From assembly GCA_029262695.1 (NCBI GenBank), contig JAJCYV010000003.1, positions 1 through 64,000 on the forward strand: 64,000 bases of DNA, read 5' to 3'. The DNA is from Chloroflexota bacterium. Its GTDB lineage: Bacteria; Chloroflexota; Dehalococcoidia; SM23-28-2; RBG-16-64-32. Below the pieces are notes generated by a model. It ran no database searches. It had not been told where the DNA came from and saw nothing but the letters and a program-made list of their open reading frames with translations. The first letter of the stretch is position 1, and the number at the start of each line of letters is the position of its first letter. The position numbers and the translations under genes are program-made. Below, in pieces: positions 37,613-45,249 of this stretch.

Positions 37613-38217
37613 CAGGACGGTCGCCGAGCCGCCAATGCGACGCCCACGCCGAGGCCGGCAGCGAGGCTGGCCGCGATGCCACCGATGAGAGCCCACAGCG
37701 GCACGCCGCCACCGTCATCGCCACCGCCGGCGTTGATGACGGTGGGTGGTGGCGAGACCGTCGCGGCCGCGGGCGTCGTGGTGGCGGACGCTGTGTCGTC
37801 CGGTGCTTCGCCGACGAAGAAGTGGAACGCGCCCTGCGCCTCTTCACCGTCCTCGTCGGAGAGAGTGTGCCAGATCACGGTGTAGCGGCCCGTGCCGAGT
37901 GCCGCCGGCAGGTCGACGTAGACGTGCTTGCGGTTCGTGTCGTCGAGGACGGGTTCGTCGGCGATGATGTCGCCAAAGACGTTGACGACGGTCATCGTCG
38001 GCAGCCCGCCCAGGCGCGCGATCTCCTGCGTGAAGAAGACATCGACGCGCTCCGGCGATTCGGTGACCGTCTCGCTGTCGGCCGGCGTCGACTCGTGGTA
38101 ACCGGCGTGGGCGAAGGCCCGCTGCTCGCCACCCGTAAGAAGGGCGGCGAGCAGCAGGGCCGTCACGATCGCTGCGGCGTTGACGGTCGGGAGGCGCGGG
38201 CTACTCTGCGCTGTCAT
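37612..38217 (-). CDS. CopC domain protein with C-terminal membrane anchor
   Basis: The 201-residue protein has a signal peptide ending AFA, leaving mature N-terminal H37 (HAGYHESTPAD), as in Cu(II)-binding CopC. The CopC beta fold continues to about residue 145. The second His ligand expected in the D-G-H motif is replaced by Glu (SDEDGEEAQGAFHF), so copper affinity may be altered. A Thr/Pro/Gly-rich linker leads to a C-terminal helix (PLWALIGGIAASLAAGLGVGVAL). It is sandwiched between lipoprotein genes. The start overlaps the upstream gene by 17 nt; a longer N-terminus seems unlikely because it would read through that gene's repeat. Confidence 0.8.
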   Translation of the reverse strand: MTAQSSPRLPTVNAAAIVTALLLAALLTGGEQRAFAHAGYHESTPADSETVTESPERVDVFFTQEIARLGGLPTMTVVNVFGDIIADEPVLDDTNRKHVYVDLPAALGTGRYTVIWHTLSDEDGEEAQGAFHFFVGEAPDDTASATTTPAAATVSPPPTVINAGGGDDGGGVPLWALIGGIAASLAAGLGVGVALAARRPS

Positions 38218-38815
38218 CTCCCCCGCCGTCCATGTCCATGTCGCCATTGGTCTCTTCGCCGTCGCCCATGTCCATGTCGTCATCGGTCTCTTCGCCGTCG
38301 GCGTGTTCGGCGGGGTCGTGGTCGCTTTCACCCGTCACCTCATCGCCGGCGGCGAACTGGTAGGCGGCGGGCTCGAACAGGTGCCAGGCGCCGTGCGCCT
38401 CAGCGATCGCGGTCTTGGTCGCAGAGAGGTCGCCGGAGCTGATGGCCTCTTCAGCGGCCACCAGCTTCATGTGCCAGTCCGCCGCGTCCGCACTCAGTTC
38501 GTCCGGCCAGTCGGTGCCGCCGACGGCCTGGCCCATGCGCGTGAGCGCGCCGTCCCAGCCGGCCTGCATCTCGGACGCCTTCTGGGCCGCGCCATCGATC
38601 TCGTGCAGGCCCTCGGTGCGTATCGTCGTCATCGTCGCCAGCACGTGGCCGCGCTGCGAGCTTTCGACGAGTTGGTCGAGACTCGCCTGGATTGTGTCGA
38701 GTTGCGCGCTCACGTCGTCGCCATTGCCGTTGTCGTCGTCGCCGCAGGCGGCTGCTGCGATCGCCAGGGCGACGACTGCGAGGCCTACGACGAGTAGTCT
38801 GAACTTGGTAATCAT
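38201..38815 (-). CDS. Lipoprotein with H-x3-H helix and Asp/Met-rich tail
   Basis: This 204-residue lipoprotein has lipobox AIAAAAC (Cys24). The body is helical and contains AEAHGAWHLFEPAAYQ (H141, H145), similar to the H-x3-H motifs of the proteins at 32817 and 35607; another helix has H57 and H71. The tail (about 165-204) is Asp/Glu/Met/His-rich with two DMDM motifs encoded by an imperfect tandem DNA repeat at 38222-38292. Met- and Asp-rich tails are common in copper-binding exported proteins. No family name can be given. Confidence 0.68.
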   Translation of the reverse strand: MITKFRLLVVGLAVVALAIAAAACGDDDNGNGDDVSAQLDTIQASLDQLVESSQRGHVLATMTTIRTEGLHEIDGAAQKASEMQAGWDGALTRMGQAVGGTDWPDELSADAADWHMKLVAAEEAISSGDLSATKTAIAEAHGAWHLFEPAAYQFAAGDEVTGESDHDPAEHADGEETDDDMDMGDGEETNGDMDMDGGGDDSAE

Positions 38816-38886
38816 TCAATCTCCTGTAGTTGTGCACCCGGCGGCTCAGGTGGAAGCCGGGGCGTGTCCTGGATTCGTATGTTCGC

Positions 38887-39249
38887 TCAGACGGCGCGCG
38901 GCGGTTCCAGGATCAGGAATACAGGAGCTTCGGGTGGCGTTGGCTGCGCGGAGTCAGGCGCCGTGCGCGTCTCTGCAGGGGGGGTGATCAGTCCGGAGTC
39001 TTCACCCACCCAGATGGCGGCGACCATGGCCTGTGCGCCGGCGCAGCTCGCGGGACCGGCGTGGCAGTGCAGCTCGTGCTCCTCGCCGGGGGAGTCTTGC
39101 GGCGTGTTCGGCTGTTGGGTGTCGTGGCTGTGAGATGGGGCAGGTTGCATGTGGCCCAGGTAGACCATGTTGGGAAGCACCGCGCCGAGCAGGATAAACA
39201 CGGCCACGGCGCTGGCGAGGCCGCTGCGCCTGAGAATGTCCTTTTTCAT
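38887..39249 (-). CDS. Small membrane-anchored His-rich protein
   Basis: This is a 120-residue protein with one N-terminal helix (about 10-30). The extracytoplasmic part carries GHMQPAPSHSHD and EEHELHCHAGPASC, which are probable metal ligands, and a proline-rich C-terminus. It is the first gene of the copper-related operon. I start it at 39249 (MKKDIL...) because a TATAAT box lies 11 nt upstream; an in-frame ATG at 39258 is only 2 nt from that box. No Shine-Dalgarno site is visible. No family is recognised. Confidence 0.62.
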   Translation of the reverse strand: MKKDILRRSGLASAVAVFILLGAVLPNMVYLGHMQPAPSHSHDTQQPNTPQDSPGEEHELHCHAGPASCAGAQAMVAAIWVGEDSGLITPPAETRTAPDSAQPTPPEAPVFLILEPPRAV

Positions 39250-39260
39250 ATGTTGCATTG

Positions 39261-39266
39261 ATTATA
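39261..39266 (-). promoter_or_regulatory. -10 box of the copper-related operon
   Basis: A perfect TATAAT on the minus strand ends 11 nt before the preferred ATG. Transcription would begin about 4 nt before the start codon. Confidence 0.5.
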
Positions 39267-39274
39267 CATATCGG

Positions 39275-40093
39275 CTATGCGGGTGTATCCAGTGCCGATT
39301 GGCCCGGGGGGGTCAGGCGAGAGGTCCACCAAAGGAGCAACGTGGCTACGAGTATGAGCGCGACTCCGAACAGGCTGAGCACGAGGAAGCCGCGTATCGG
39401 TACCCACATGGCGTCGACGCCGAGGTCCAGCATGCCCTCCACGAACGTGTCGCCTTCTCCGTCCGCCGTGCGGAAGACGAAGCGCAGGGCAACGGCGCCC
39501 GCCAGTGAGGGCAGCGCCGCGAAGACGGTGACCCCGCCGGCGATGAGGATCCGCATATCCCACGGCAGAATCAAGAGCAGAACGCCGGCCAGGACGACGA
39601 CGATGATCGCGAGGAGGACGGCGACGATGAGCAGCACGGTATTCGTGGAGTTGCGGATGAAGCCGAGTCCGTAGTCGATGGCGCCCGCCGTCGAGACGCG
39701 CTCGACGTCGCGTTTTGCGTCGAGGTCGCCGGCGGCCCAGGCCGAGCCGCCATCGTCGTAGAGGCGCTGCGCGGCAACGTCGAGGATGCGTTCGCGCAGG
39801 CCGGGGCCGCGGAGCGTGGCGGCCTCCTCACGTGTCAGCTCGACGGGAATCGGGAAGCCGGGGACCGTGACGGTGGCTGAATCGCCTTCCGCGATGGCCG
39901 CGGCGAGGTCCGTTTCGATGGCCGGCAGGACGGTGTCGATATCGGTTGAGATGGCGACGGAGCGGCGAAGGATGCGCTGTCCGGTGTCGTCCGAGGTCAG
40001 CTGAAAGGCAGTGAGGGTGAGGAAGAAGGCGGCGAGAAAGAGGGCGAGGATGAATGCGGCCACCCAGACGGTGGCGGTGCGCAGGATGTTCAT
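39275..40093 (-). CDS. Multi-pass membrane protein of unknown function
   Basis: This 272-residue protein has a helix at about 8-30, a roughly 100-residue extracytoplasmic segment (TDIDTVLPAIETDLAAAIAEGDSATVTVPGFPIPV...) and about four further helices with a long AVLLAIIVVVLAGVLLLILPW stretch. No family is recognised. It follows the RDD-domain gene with a one-base overlap (TAATG), so the two are co-translated. The stop lies close to the promoter of the copper-related operon on the same strand. Confidence 0.65.
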   Translation of the reverse strand: MNILRTATVWVAAFILALFLAAFFLTLTAFQLTSDDTGQRILRRSVAISTDIDTVLPAIETDLAAAIAEGDSATVTVPGFPIPVELTREEAATLRGPGLRERILDVAAQRLYDDGGSAWAAGDLDAKRDVERVSTAGAIDYGLGFIRNSTNTVLLIVAVLLAIIVVVLAGVLLLILPWDMRILIAGGVTVFAALPSLAGAVALRFVFRTADGEGDTFVEGMLDLGVDAMWVPIRGFLVLSLFGVALILVATLLLWWTSRLTPPGQSALDTPA

Positions 40094-40578
40094 TACGGGA
40101 GCTCGACTACGACTGTCCCGGCCAGCATGTCGTGCAGCATGCGCTGCTCCCCGTCGAAGAACATCGTGGTGATGCCAAGGCCGAGCGGCAGAACGCTGAT
40201 GGGCCACACGACGACGCGGACGAGCGACTGCCAGAACGAGATGTGGTAGCCGTCGCGGTCGGTGATGGCGATGCGGACGGCCTGCTGGCCGAGCGTTTGG
40301 CCGCGCCAGTACCAGAGCAGGACGAAGTAGAGCGGCGCCAGGATCAGGAACGTGCAGAGGATAGTGGCGCTGGTGACGTAGACCTCGTCCGAGGGGTCGG
40401 TGTCGCCCCAGCTGGTGCGCGCCAGGATGTAGAAGCCGGCTGCGGCCGCGGTGAGGGCGGCGAGGGAGATCATGAGGACGGCGTCGAGGAAGGCGGAGAC
40501 GATGCGCAGCGAGAAGCCGGCGTAGGGCAGAGGTGGTGCGAAGTCCTGAGCTTGTTCTATGTGCGACATCGTCGTCAT
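40093..40578 (-). CDS. RDD family membrane protein
   Basis: The 161-residue RDD-domain protein begins its domain at YAGFSLRIVSAFLDAVLMISL, with the conserved Arg and Asp of the family in helix 1, followed by WRGQTLGQQAVRIAITDRDG and FFDGEQRMLHDMLAGTVVV. Some RDD proteins act as Na/Li-proton antiporters, but the role of most is unknown. The ATG is 7 nt downstream of a perfect extended -10 box. Confidence 0.85.
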   Translation of the reverse strand: MTTMSHIEQAQDFAPPLPYAGFSLRIVSAFLDAVLMISLAALTAAAAGFYILARTSWGDTDPSDEVYVTSATILCTFLILAPLYFVLLWYWRGQTLGQQAVRIAITDRDGYHISFWQSLVRVVVWPISVLPLGLGITTMFFDGEQRMLHDMLAGTVVVELP

Positions 40579-40585
40579 TTCACGG

Positions 40586-40594
40586 ATTATAGCA
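40586..40594 (-). promoter_or_regulatory. Extended -10 promoter of the RDD gene
   Basis: TGC-TATAAT on the minus strand, a perfect extended -10, ends 7 nt before the ATG at 40578. It predicts a leaderless transcript. Confidence 0.6.
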
Positions 40595-40630
40595 GCGGCG
40601 CCACGTACGAAATACGGCCGTCAGGGGCCC

Positions 40631-40990
40631 TCAGCGGCCGCTGGAGAACCCCGGGCAGGCGTCTACGTGGGGCTCGCCGATGATGATGTATTGCACACAG
40701 GCGCCGATCTCGGGGTCGTTGAACTCGACGAACGCGCCCCCTTGCAGGCTTGACTTCTGCTGGACGGCAAAGAGTGTTCCCAGGCGCTTGATCATCTCCA
40801 TCGCGGCGTCCTCGCCGGCGGGGCCCTGCGGCCCGATCGCTCCTTCGGGGCCCGGCTCGCCCTGCAGACCGGGCGGGCCCTGTTCGCCGCCGCCGGCGAG
40901 CTCGACGACACCGTAGGCGACGCTGCTGGCGCCCGCCCAGGCGATGAGGATGAAGAGGATGCCGAGGACGACGAACTGCGTAACAGTCAT
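40631..40990 (-). CDS. Membrane-anchored collagen-like protein
   Basis: This 119-residue protein has one N-terminal helix (about 5-28), then eight G-X-Y triplets (GPPGLQGEPGPEGAIGPQGP region, about 34-57), a helical segment and a C-terminal domain with two cysteines (GACVQYIIIGEPHVDAC). Bacterial collagen-like repeats form triple helices, so this may be a trimeric surface protein. GGGAGA lies 6 nt upstream of the ATG at 40990. No family beyond the collagen repeat is recognised. Confidence 0.7.
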   Translation of the reverse strand: MTVTQFVVLGILFILIAWAGASSVAYGVVELAGGGEQGPPGLQGEPGPEGAIGPQGPAGEDAAMEMIKRLGTLFAVQQKSSLQGGAFVEFNDPEIGACVQYIIIGEPHVDACPGFSSGR

Positions 40991-41052
40991 GGGAATCTCC
41001 CTGCTAGGCGGGGTTGGGCCGGCTGGTCGCTCAACCACCGGGTAAACGACCG

Positions 41053-41074
41053 GCCCGCCAGATGTTTGGCGGGC
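41053..41074 (-). terminator. Hairpin downstream of the DinB-like gene
   Basis: An 8-bp perfect stem (GCCCGCCA / TGGCGGGC) with a 6-nt loop is located about 100 nt after the stop codon of the gene ending at 41177. It has no T-tract. Confidence 0.4.
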
Positions 41075-41176
41075 GCGGCCGTGGCGTTCTTCGCGCCGGC
41101 GAAAGCTGTCGGGTTGCTTACGTGGTGTCACAGGCATTCAAACGCGCGAGCGATGGGTCCGGTTCAATAGCAGGGG

Positions 41177-41770
41177 TTAGCGGCGGGCGGGGGCGGCCAT
41201 CGTCTGCTGGTACCAGGCGACGGCCGGGTGGTCCAGCCAGGCCTGCATCCCCGGTTCGCCGGCGCGCTCGGGGAGCGCCTTGAGCATGTCGGCGACGTGG
41301 ATGGCGTCGTGGTAGGCCCAGCCGGCGAGGAAGAGCTTGAGCGGCACGTCGGCGGGCGGGCGCTTGTTGTCGCCGGCGAACCGGGTCACCGAGTCCGTGT
41401 GCTCGTCGGTGAGCTTTTCCAGCGTTTCGATCAGCTTCTCGCGGTTGGCGGCCGCCTCGCCGAAGATCTGGTCGAGCGTCCACCCGCGGCGCTCGGCGAC
41501 GGTACGGTCGTTCCATCCGTCGAGGTCGAAGGGGCGGCCGTCGGCGTCGCGCACGGCGGTGTCCGGAACGCCGCTGGCGACGCCCTCCAGCCAGCGGATA
41601 GTCTCGGTGTCGAGGGTGCCGAGGTGCGGGATGAAGTCGCGCACGGTCCAGGTGCTGTCCGGGACGGGGCGCGCCAGCTCCTCTTCGCTCAGGGACCGGC
41701 AGAACGCCTCGAAGCGCTGGCGTTCGTGCTTGATCGTGCTGATGATCTTCTGTATTCGTTCGGTCGCCAT
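41177..41770 (-). CDS. DinB / maleylpyruvate isomerase-like protein
   Basis: This 197-residue protein starts ATERIQKIISTIKHERQRFEAFCRSLSEEELARPVPDSTWTVRDFIPHLGTLD, the N-terminal pattern of the mycothiol-dependent maleylpyruvate isomerase-like (DinB-superfamily) family, with the first metal His in DFIPHLG and the others in YHDAIHVADML. It is probably a metal-dependent thiol transferase with an unknown thiol partner. It is divergent from ribD. The longer open frame upstream overlaps ribD and is not used. Confidence 0.82.
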   Translation of the reverse strand: MATERIQKIISTIKHERQRFEAFCRSLSEEELARPVPDSTWTVRDFIPHLGTLDTETIRWLEGVASGVPDTAVRDADGRPFDLDGWNDRTVAERRGWTLDQIFGEAAANREKLIETLEKLTDEHTDSVTRFAGDNKRPPADVPLKLFLAGWAYHDAIHVADMLKALPERAGEPGMQAWLDHPAVAWYQQTMAAPARR

Positions 41771-41821
41771 GGTCGGCTCCTTTTGCCTCGGGTTCGGCGG
41801 AAGTATCGGCAGTATACGATA

Positions 41822-42940
41822 ATGGCCGCGATGATCCCTGAACCGATGCAGCGCGCGCTCGACCTTGCCGGCAACGCCGCGCACTGCGTGTCCCCGAACC
41901 CGATGGTCGGCGCCGTGGTGGTGGCGGCCGACGGCAGCGTGGTTGGCGAGGGCGTCTCCCAGCCACCGCCCGGGTGGACGCACGCCGAAGTGGTGGCGCT
42001 GGAGGCGGCCGGAGAGCGCGCGCGGGGCGCGACGATGTACGTGACGTTGGAGCCGTGCGCGCACGCAGGCAAGACGCCGCCGTGCACCGACGCCATCATC
42101 GGCGCGGGCGTGTCCGAAGTGCGTTACGCCGTGCGAGATGCCGATACGCAGGTGGACGGCCGTGGCCACGAGGCGTTGGAGAAGGCCGGGATACGGACGG
42201 TCGCCGGCGGGGGCGAAGAAGAAGCGCGCCGCATCAACGAGGCGTTCTTCAAGCACCGCACGACGGGCTTGCCGTTCGTAGTCGCGAAGTTCGCGGCGTC
42301 GCTGGACGGGAAGATTGGGGCGGCCTCGGGCGATTCGCGCTGGGTCTCGGGCGCTGAGACGCGGGAGTGGGCGCACGTCCTGCGCACACGGGTCGATGCC
42401 ATCCTCGTCGGCTCTTCGACCGTGCTCGTGGACGACCCGCTGCTGACGGCGCGGCCCAGCGGTGAGGCAGCCGAGCGACAGCCGTTGCGGGTTATCGTTG
42501 ACACGCGCGGGCGCACGCCGCCGATGTCGCAAGTACTTACCGGCGAGTCAAGGACGCTGGTAGCGACCGGACCGGACTCGCCGCCTGAGTGGCGGGCGGC
42601 GCTGGAAGCGCGCGGCGCCGAGCTGCTAGCGTTGCCGCTGGCGGGCGACCACCTGGACCTGCGAGCGCTCCTCGAAGAGCTGGGCAGGCGGGACATCGTG
42701 AGCCTGCTCGTTGAGGGCGGCGGCGTTGTGCTCGGCGCGTTTTTCGATGCCGGCCTTGTCGACAAGGTGCACGCGGTCATCGCTCCGCTGATCGTCGGCG
42801 CGGCGGACGCTCCGGCGGCGGTCGCCGGCGAGGGCGCCTACCGTATGGCCGACGCGCTCCGCCTGCGCGAGGTGACGGTGGAGCGCCTGGGCGGCGACCT
42901 GCTGGTGACGGCGTACCCGGCGCCCGCCGAGACCGAATGA
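41822..42940 (+). CDS. ribD: Bifunctional riboflavin biosynthesis deaminase/reductase RibD
   Basis: This 372-residue two-domain enzyme has an N-terminal deaminase with zinc ligands H54 and catalytic E56 (HAEVVAL), C79 and C88 (PCAHAGKTPPC), and a C-terminal reductase (from about 145) with KFAASLDGKIG, VDDPLLTAR and LLVEGGGVVLGAFF. It converts diaminohydroxyphosphoribosylaminopyrimidine in two steps. TATACG lies just upstream and there is no Shine-Dalgarno site; an ATG 3 codons downstream is an alternative start. The other rib genes are absent from the window. Confidence 0.93.
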   Translation: MAAMIPEPMQRALDLAGNAAHCVSPNPMVGAVVVAADGSVVGEGVSQPPPGWTHAEVVALEAAGERARGATMYVTLEPCAHAGKTPPCTDAIIGAGVSEVRYAVRDADTQVDGRGHEALEKAGIRTVAGGGEEEARRINEAFFKHRTTGLPFVVAKFAASLDGKIGAASGDSRWVSGAETREWAHVLRTRVDAILVGSSTVLVDDPLLTARPSGEAAERQPLRVIVDTRGRTPPMSQVLTGESRTLVATGPDSPPEWRAALEARGAELLALPLAGDHLDLRALLEELGRRDIVSLLVEGGGVVLGAFFDAGLVDKVHAVIAPLIVGAADAPAAVAGEGAYRMADALRLREVTVERLGGDLLVTAYPAPAETE

Positions 42941-43779
42941 AGCCGCTTGACCCGGTGCTCGTCACGCACCTGTTCCCGGACGAGCGGGTCGCGCTGCTAG
43001 ATGTGCTCCGCTCGTTCGATGCCGAGCAGTGGGAGCGGCCGACCGTCTGCGACGGCTGGTCGGTGGGCGACGTCGCGCGGCACCTCCTTGGGGACGACCT
43101 CGGGCGGCTCTCTCGCGAGCGGGACGCCTACACCGTGTACGGCTTCACGGCGAGCGGCCCGGAGGCGTTCGAGAGTGAACTGCTGGCGTTCATCAACGCC
43201 GGCAACGAGGCCTGGGTGGCGGCGACGCGGCGGCTCAGTCCGGCGATCGTCATCGACCTGCTGGAGTGGTCCGGGCGTGAGACGCAGGCCTACTTCGAGT
43301 CGCTGGACCTGCAGGCGATCGGTGACCCGGTGACATGGGCGGGCCCGGAGCCGGCCCCGAAGTGGCTGGACGTGGCGCGCGAGTACACGGAGCGCTGGCA
43401 CCACCAGGCGCAGATCCGCGAGGGTGCGGGTGTGCCGTTACTGACGGAGGCGCGGCTGTTCGCGCCGGTGCTGGCGGCGTTCGTGCTCGGCGTGCCGCAC
43501 GCGTTCCGGGAGACGGAAGCGGACGAAGGCACGCACGTGCGGCTGCGGATTGCGGGCGAGGCCGGAGGCGAGTGGTCGCTGCTGCGCTCGGACGGACGCT
43601 GGACGCTCGGGCAGCCTCTGGACCACGACGCGGACGCCGCGGTCGAGATCGGCGAGGACGCGGCGTGGCGGCTGTTCACGAAGGGCTTGACGCCGCAGGA
43701 GGCGAAGGGGCTGGCGACGATCGAGGGCGACGGCCGGCTGGCCGAGCAGGTGCTGCGAACGGTGTCGATCATTGCCTGA
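42937..43779 (+). CDS. Maleylpyruvate isomerase family protein (MDMPI-like)
   Basis: This 280-residue protein has two parts: an N-terminal DinB-type bundle (1-155) with PTVCDGWSVGDVARHLLGDD and ERWHHQAQIREG holding the metal histidines, and a C-terminal SCP2-like domain (about 190-280, with GEWSLLRSDGRWTLGQPLDHDADAAVEI). That layout matches mycothiol-dependent maleylpyruvate isomerase relatives. The real substrate and thiol are unknown. The ATG overlaps the ribD stop by 4 nt, and the end overlaps the next methyltransferase by 8 nt. Confidence 0.85.
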   Translation: MKPLDPVLVTHLFPDERVALLDVLRSFDAEQWERPTVCDGWSVGDVARHLLGDDLGRLSRERDAYTVYGFTASGPEAFESELLAFINAGNEAWVAATRRLSPAIVIDLLEWSGRETQAYFESLDLQAIGDPVTWAGPEPAPKWLDVAREYTERWHHQAQIREGAGVPLLTEARLFAPVLAAFVLGVPHAFRETEADEGTHVRLRIAGEAGGEWSLLRSDGRWTLGQPLDHDADAAVEIGEDAAWRLFTKGLTPQEAKGLATIEGDGRLAEQVLRTVSIIA

Positions 43780-44503
43780 CTATGCACGCATCTACGCCCG
43801 GCAGGAGTACCTGACTCCGGGGGCGGCGCGCACCGTCGGCATCATCAGCGAGCGAGTGCGCCCGGACGACGGGACGTGTCTGCTGGAGATGGCCGCGGGC
43901 AAGGGCGAGGCGGCGGCGCACCTGGCGGGCGAGTTCGCCTGCCGCGTGGTGGCGGTCGAACCTTACGATCCGTTCGTGCACATTGCGGCGGCCAAGTTCT
44001 GGCACTTCAACCTGCGCGATCTCGTGACACTCGTGCGCGCGAATGGCAGGCGGCTGCCGGTCCGGGGCGAGTCGATGGACGCGGCGTATTGCATCGGCGC
44101 GCCTTCGATCGTGGGGCTCGATCCAGCGCTGCGCGAGCTGGCCCGCGTCACGAAGCCCGGTGGCCGGGTGATCGTCTCTGACATCGCCTGGCGGGCGAAG
44201 CCTGAGGAGTCGCTGGGCCCGGAGTGGGGATGGATGGCCGAGGCCACGCCGACGACGGCCGGCGAGTACCGCGCGGCGATTGAGGCAGGCGGTCTAACGG
44301 TGGAGGAAGTGGTGACGCACCCGCGGGAGGACTGGGAAGAGTACTGGCGGCCGATGCTGGAAGTGGCGGCGGAGGCGAAGTCGGCCACGTCCTCGGGTGG
44401 GGCGGACGTCTTCTTCGCGGACGAGGTCGAAGGCGACGTCGAGATCGAGCGGCGGGGTGTCGAGGCGTACCTGGACTACGTGACGTTCGTGGCGCGCAAG
44501 TAA
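43772..44503 (+). CDS. Class I SAM-dependent methyltransferase
   Basis: This 243-residue Rossmann methyltransferase has motif I LLEMAAGKGEAAAHLA (about 37-52) with GKGE, an acidic VVAVEPYDP strand end, and the post-motif LARVTKPGGRVIVSDIAW. The substrate is unknown. It starts with TTG overlapping the MDMPI gene by 8 nt; this is the best start because the next candidates would truncate the domain. It ends the ribD operon. Confidence 0.85.
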   Translation: MPDYARIYARQEYLTPGAARTVGIISERVRPDDGTCLLEMAAGKGEAAAHLAGEFACRVVAVEPYDPFVHIAAAKFWHFNLRDLVTLVRANGRRLPVRGESMDAAYCIGAPSIVGLDPALRELARVTKPGGRVIVSDIAWRAKPEESLGPEWGWMAEATPTTAGEYRAAIEAGGLTVEEVVTHPREDWEEYWRPMLEVAAEAKSATSSGGADVFFADEVEGDVEIERRGVEAYLDYVTFVARK

Positions 44504-44545
44504 GCGCGGGACGTGGCGTGGGTGCTCCGCTCGTCCTTCGATACC

Positions 44546-45136
44546 TCAGGACGATCGGGGCGGGGCGTCGGGGCGGTCGCGGAACTCTTCGGAGATGCGA
44601 GAGGGTGTGGGGCCGGTCTGGCCCTGGTACTTGGAGCCGAGTTCGGGGCTGCCGTAGGGCCGGTCGACGGGAGTGGAGAGGCGCAGGAAGCTGATCTGGG
44701 CGATGCGCATCTCCCGGTAGAGGGCGATCGGCATTTGCGACTGGTTGGACAGCTCGAGCGTTAGCCGTCCCGTCCAGCCGGGGTCGATGAAGCCGGCGGT
44801 GGCGTGGACGAGGAGGCCCAGCCGGCCGAGCGACGACTTGCCGTCGACGCGCCCGACGATGTCGTCCGGCAGCGTGATCGTCTCCAGCGTTGAGCCGAGG
44901 AAGAAGGTGCCCGGCTGGATGACGAACGGCTCCGCCGCCTCGATCTGGACCAGCTCGGTGAGATCGTCCACCGGCTCGCGCACGTCGACGAACGGCTTGC
45001 TGGTGTTGCGGAAGACGCGAAACGAGCCGCCCAGGCGCAGGTCGACGGACGCCGGCTGCACGGCGCTGTCGTCGAGCGGGTCGATGACGATGCGGCCCTT
45101 CTCGATCTCCTCGCGGATGGTGCGGTCGCTGAGCAC
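44546..45136 (-). CDS. dcd: dCTP deaminase
   Basis: This 196-residue trimeric enzyme converts dCTP to dUTP, or to dUMP if bifunctional. The N-terminus SDRTIREEIEKGRIVIDPLDDSAVQPASVDLRLGGSFRVF and the active-site block VDGKSSLGRLGLLVHATAGFIDPGWTGRLTLELSNQ are characteristic, with the catalytic Glu in the latter. The C-terminus GSKYQGQTGPTPSR is the lid. It starts at GTG 45136; a GTG two codons upstream is equally possible. There is no Shine-Dalgarno site. Confidence 0.93.
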   Translation of the reverse strand: MLSDRTIREEIEKGRIVIDPLDDSAVQPASVDLRLGGSFRVFRNTSKPFVDVREPVDDLTELVQIEAAEPFVIQPGTFFLGSTLETITLPDDIVGRVDGKSSLGRLGLLVHATAGFIDPGWTGRLTLELSNQSQMPIALYREMRIAQISFLRLSTPVDRPYGSPELGSKYQGQTGPTPSRISEEFRDRPDAPPRSS

Positions 45137-45196
45137 GGTCACGAGACTAGCGTGGCGGTGAAGGGATGGCCGGTCAAGGGCCGCCGCGCAAACGCC

Positions 45197-45224
45197 CAGG
45201 GAGCGGCCCGAAGGCCGCTCCCTG
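45197..45224 (-). terminator. Terminator-like hairpin with TTCG loop
   Basis: A perfect 12-bp stem (CAGGGAGCGGCC / GGCCGCTCCCTG) is closed by a c-TTCG-g tetraloop on the minus strand, 26 nt beyond the SIMPL gene stop. It is an especially stable hairpin, but the following T-run is short. Confidence 0.65.
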
Positions 45225-45249
45225 CTGAGGGTGCTCTGGCTACGCGATA

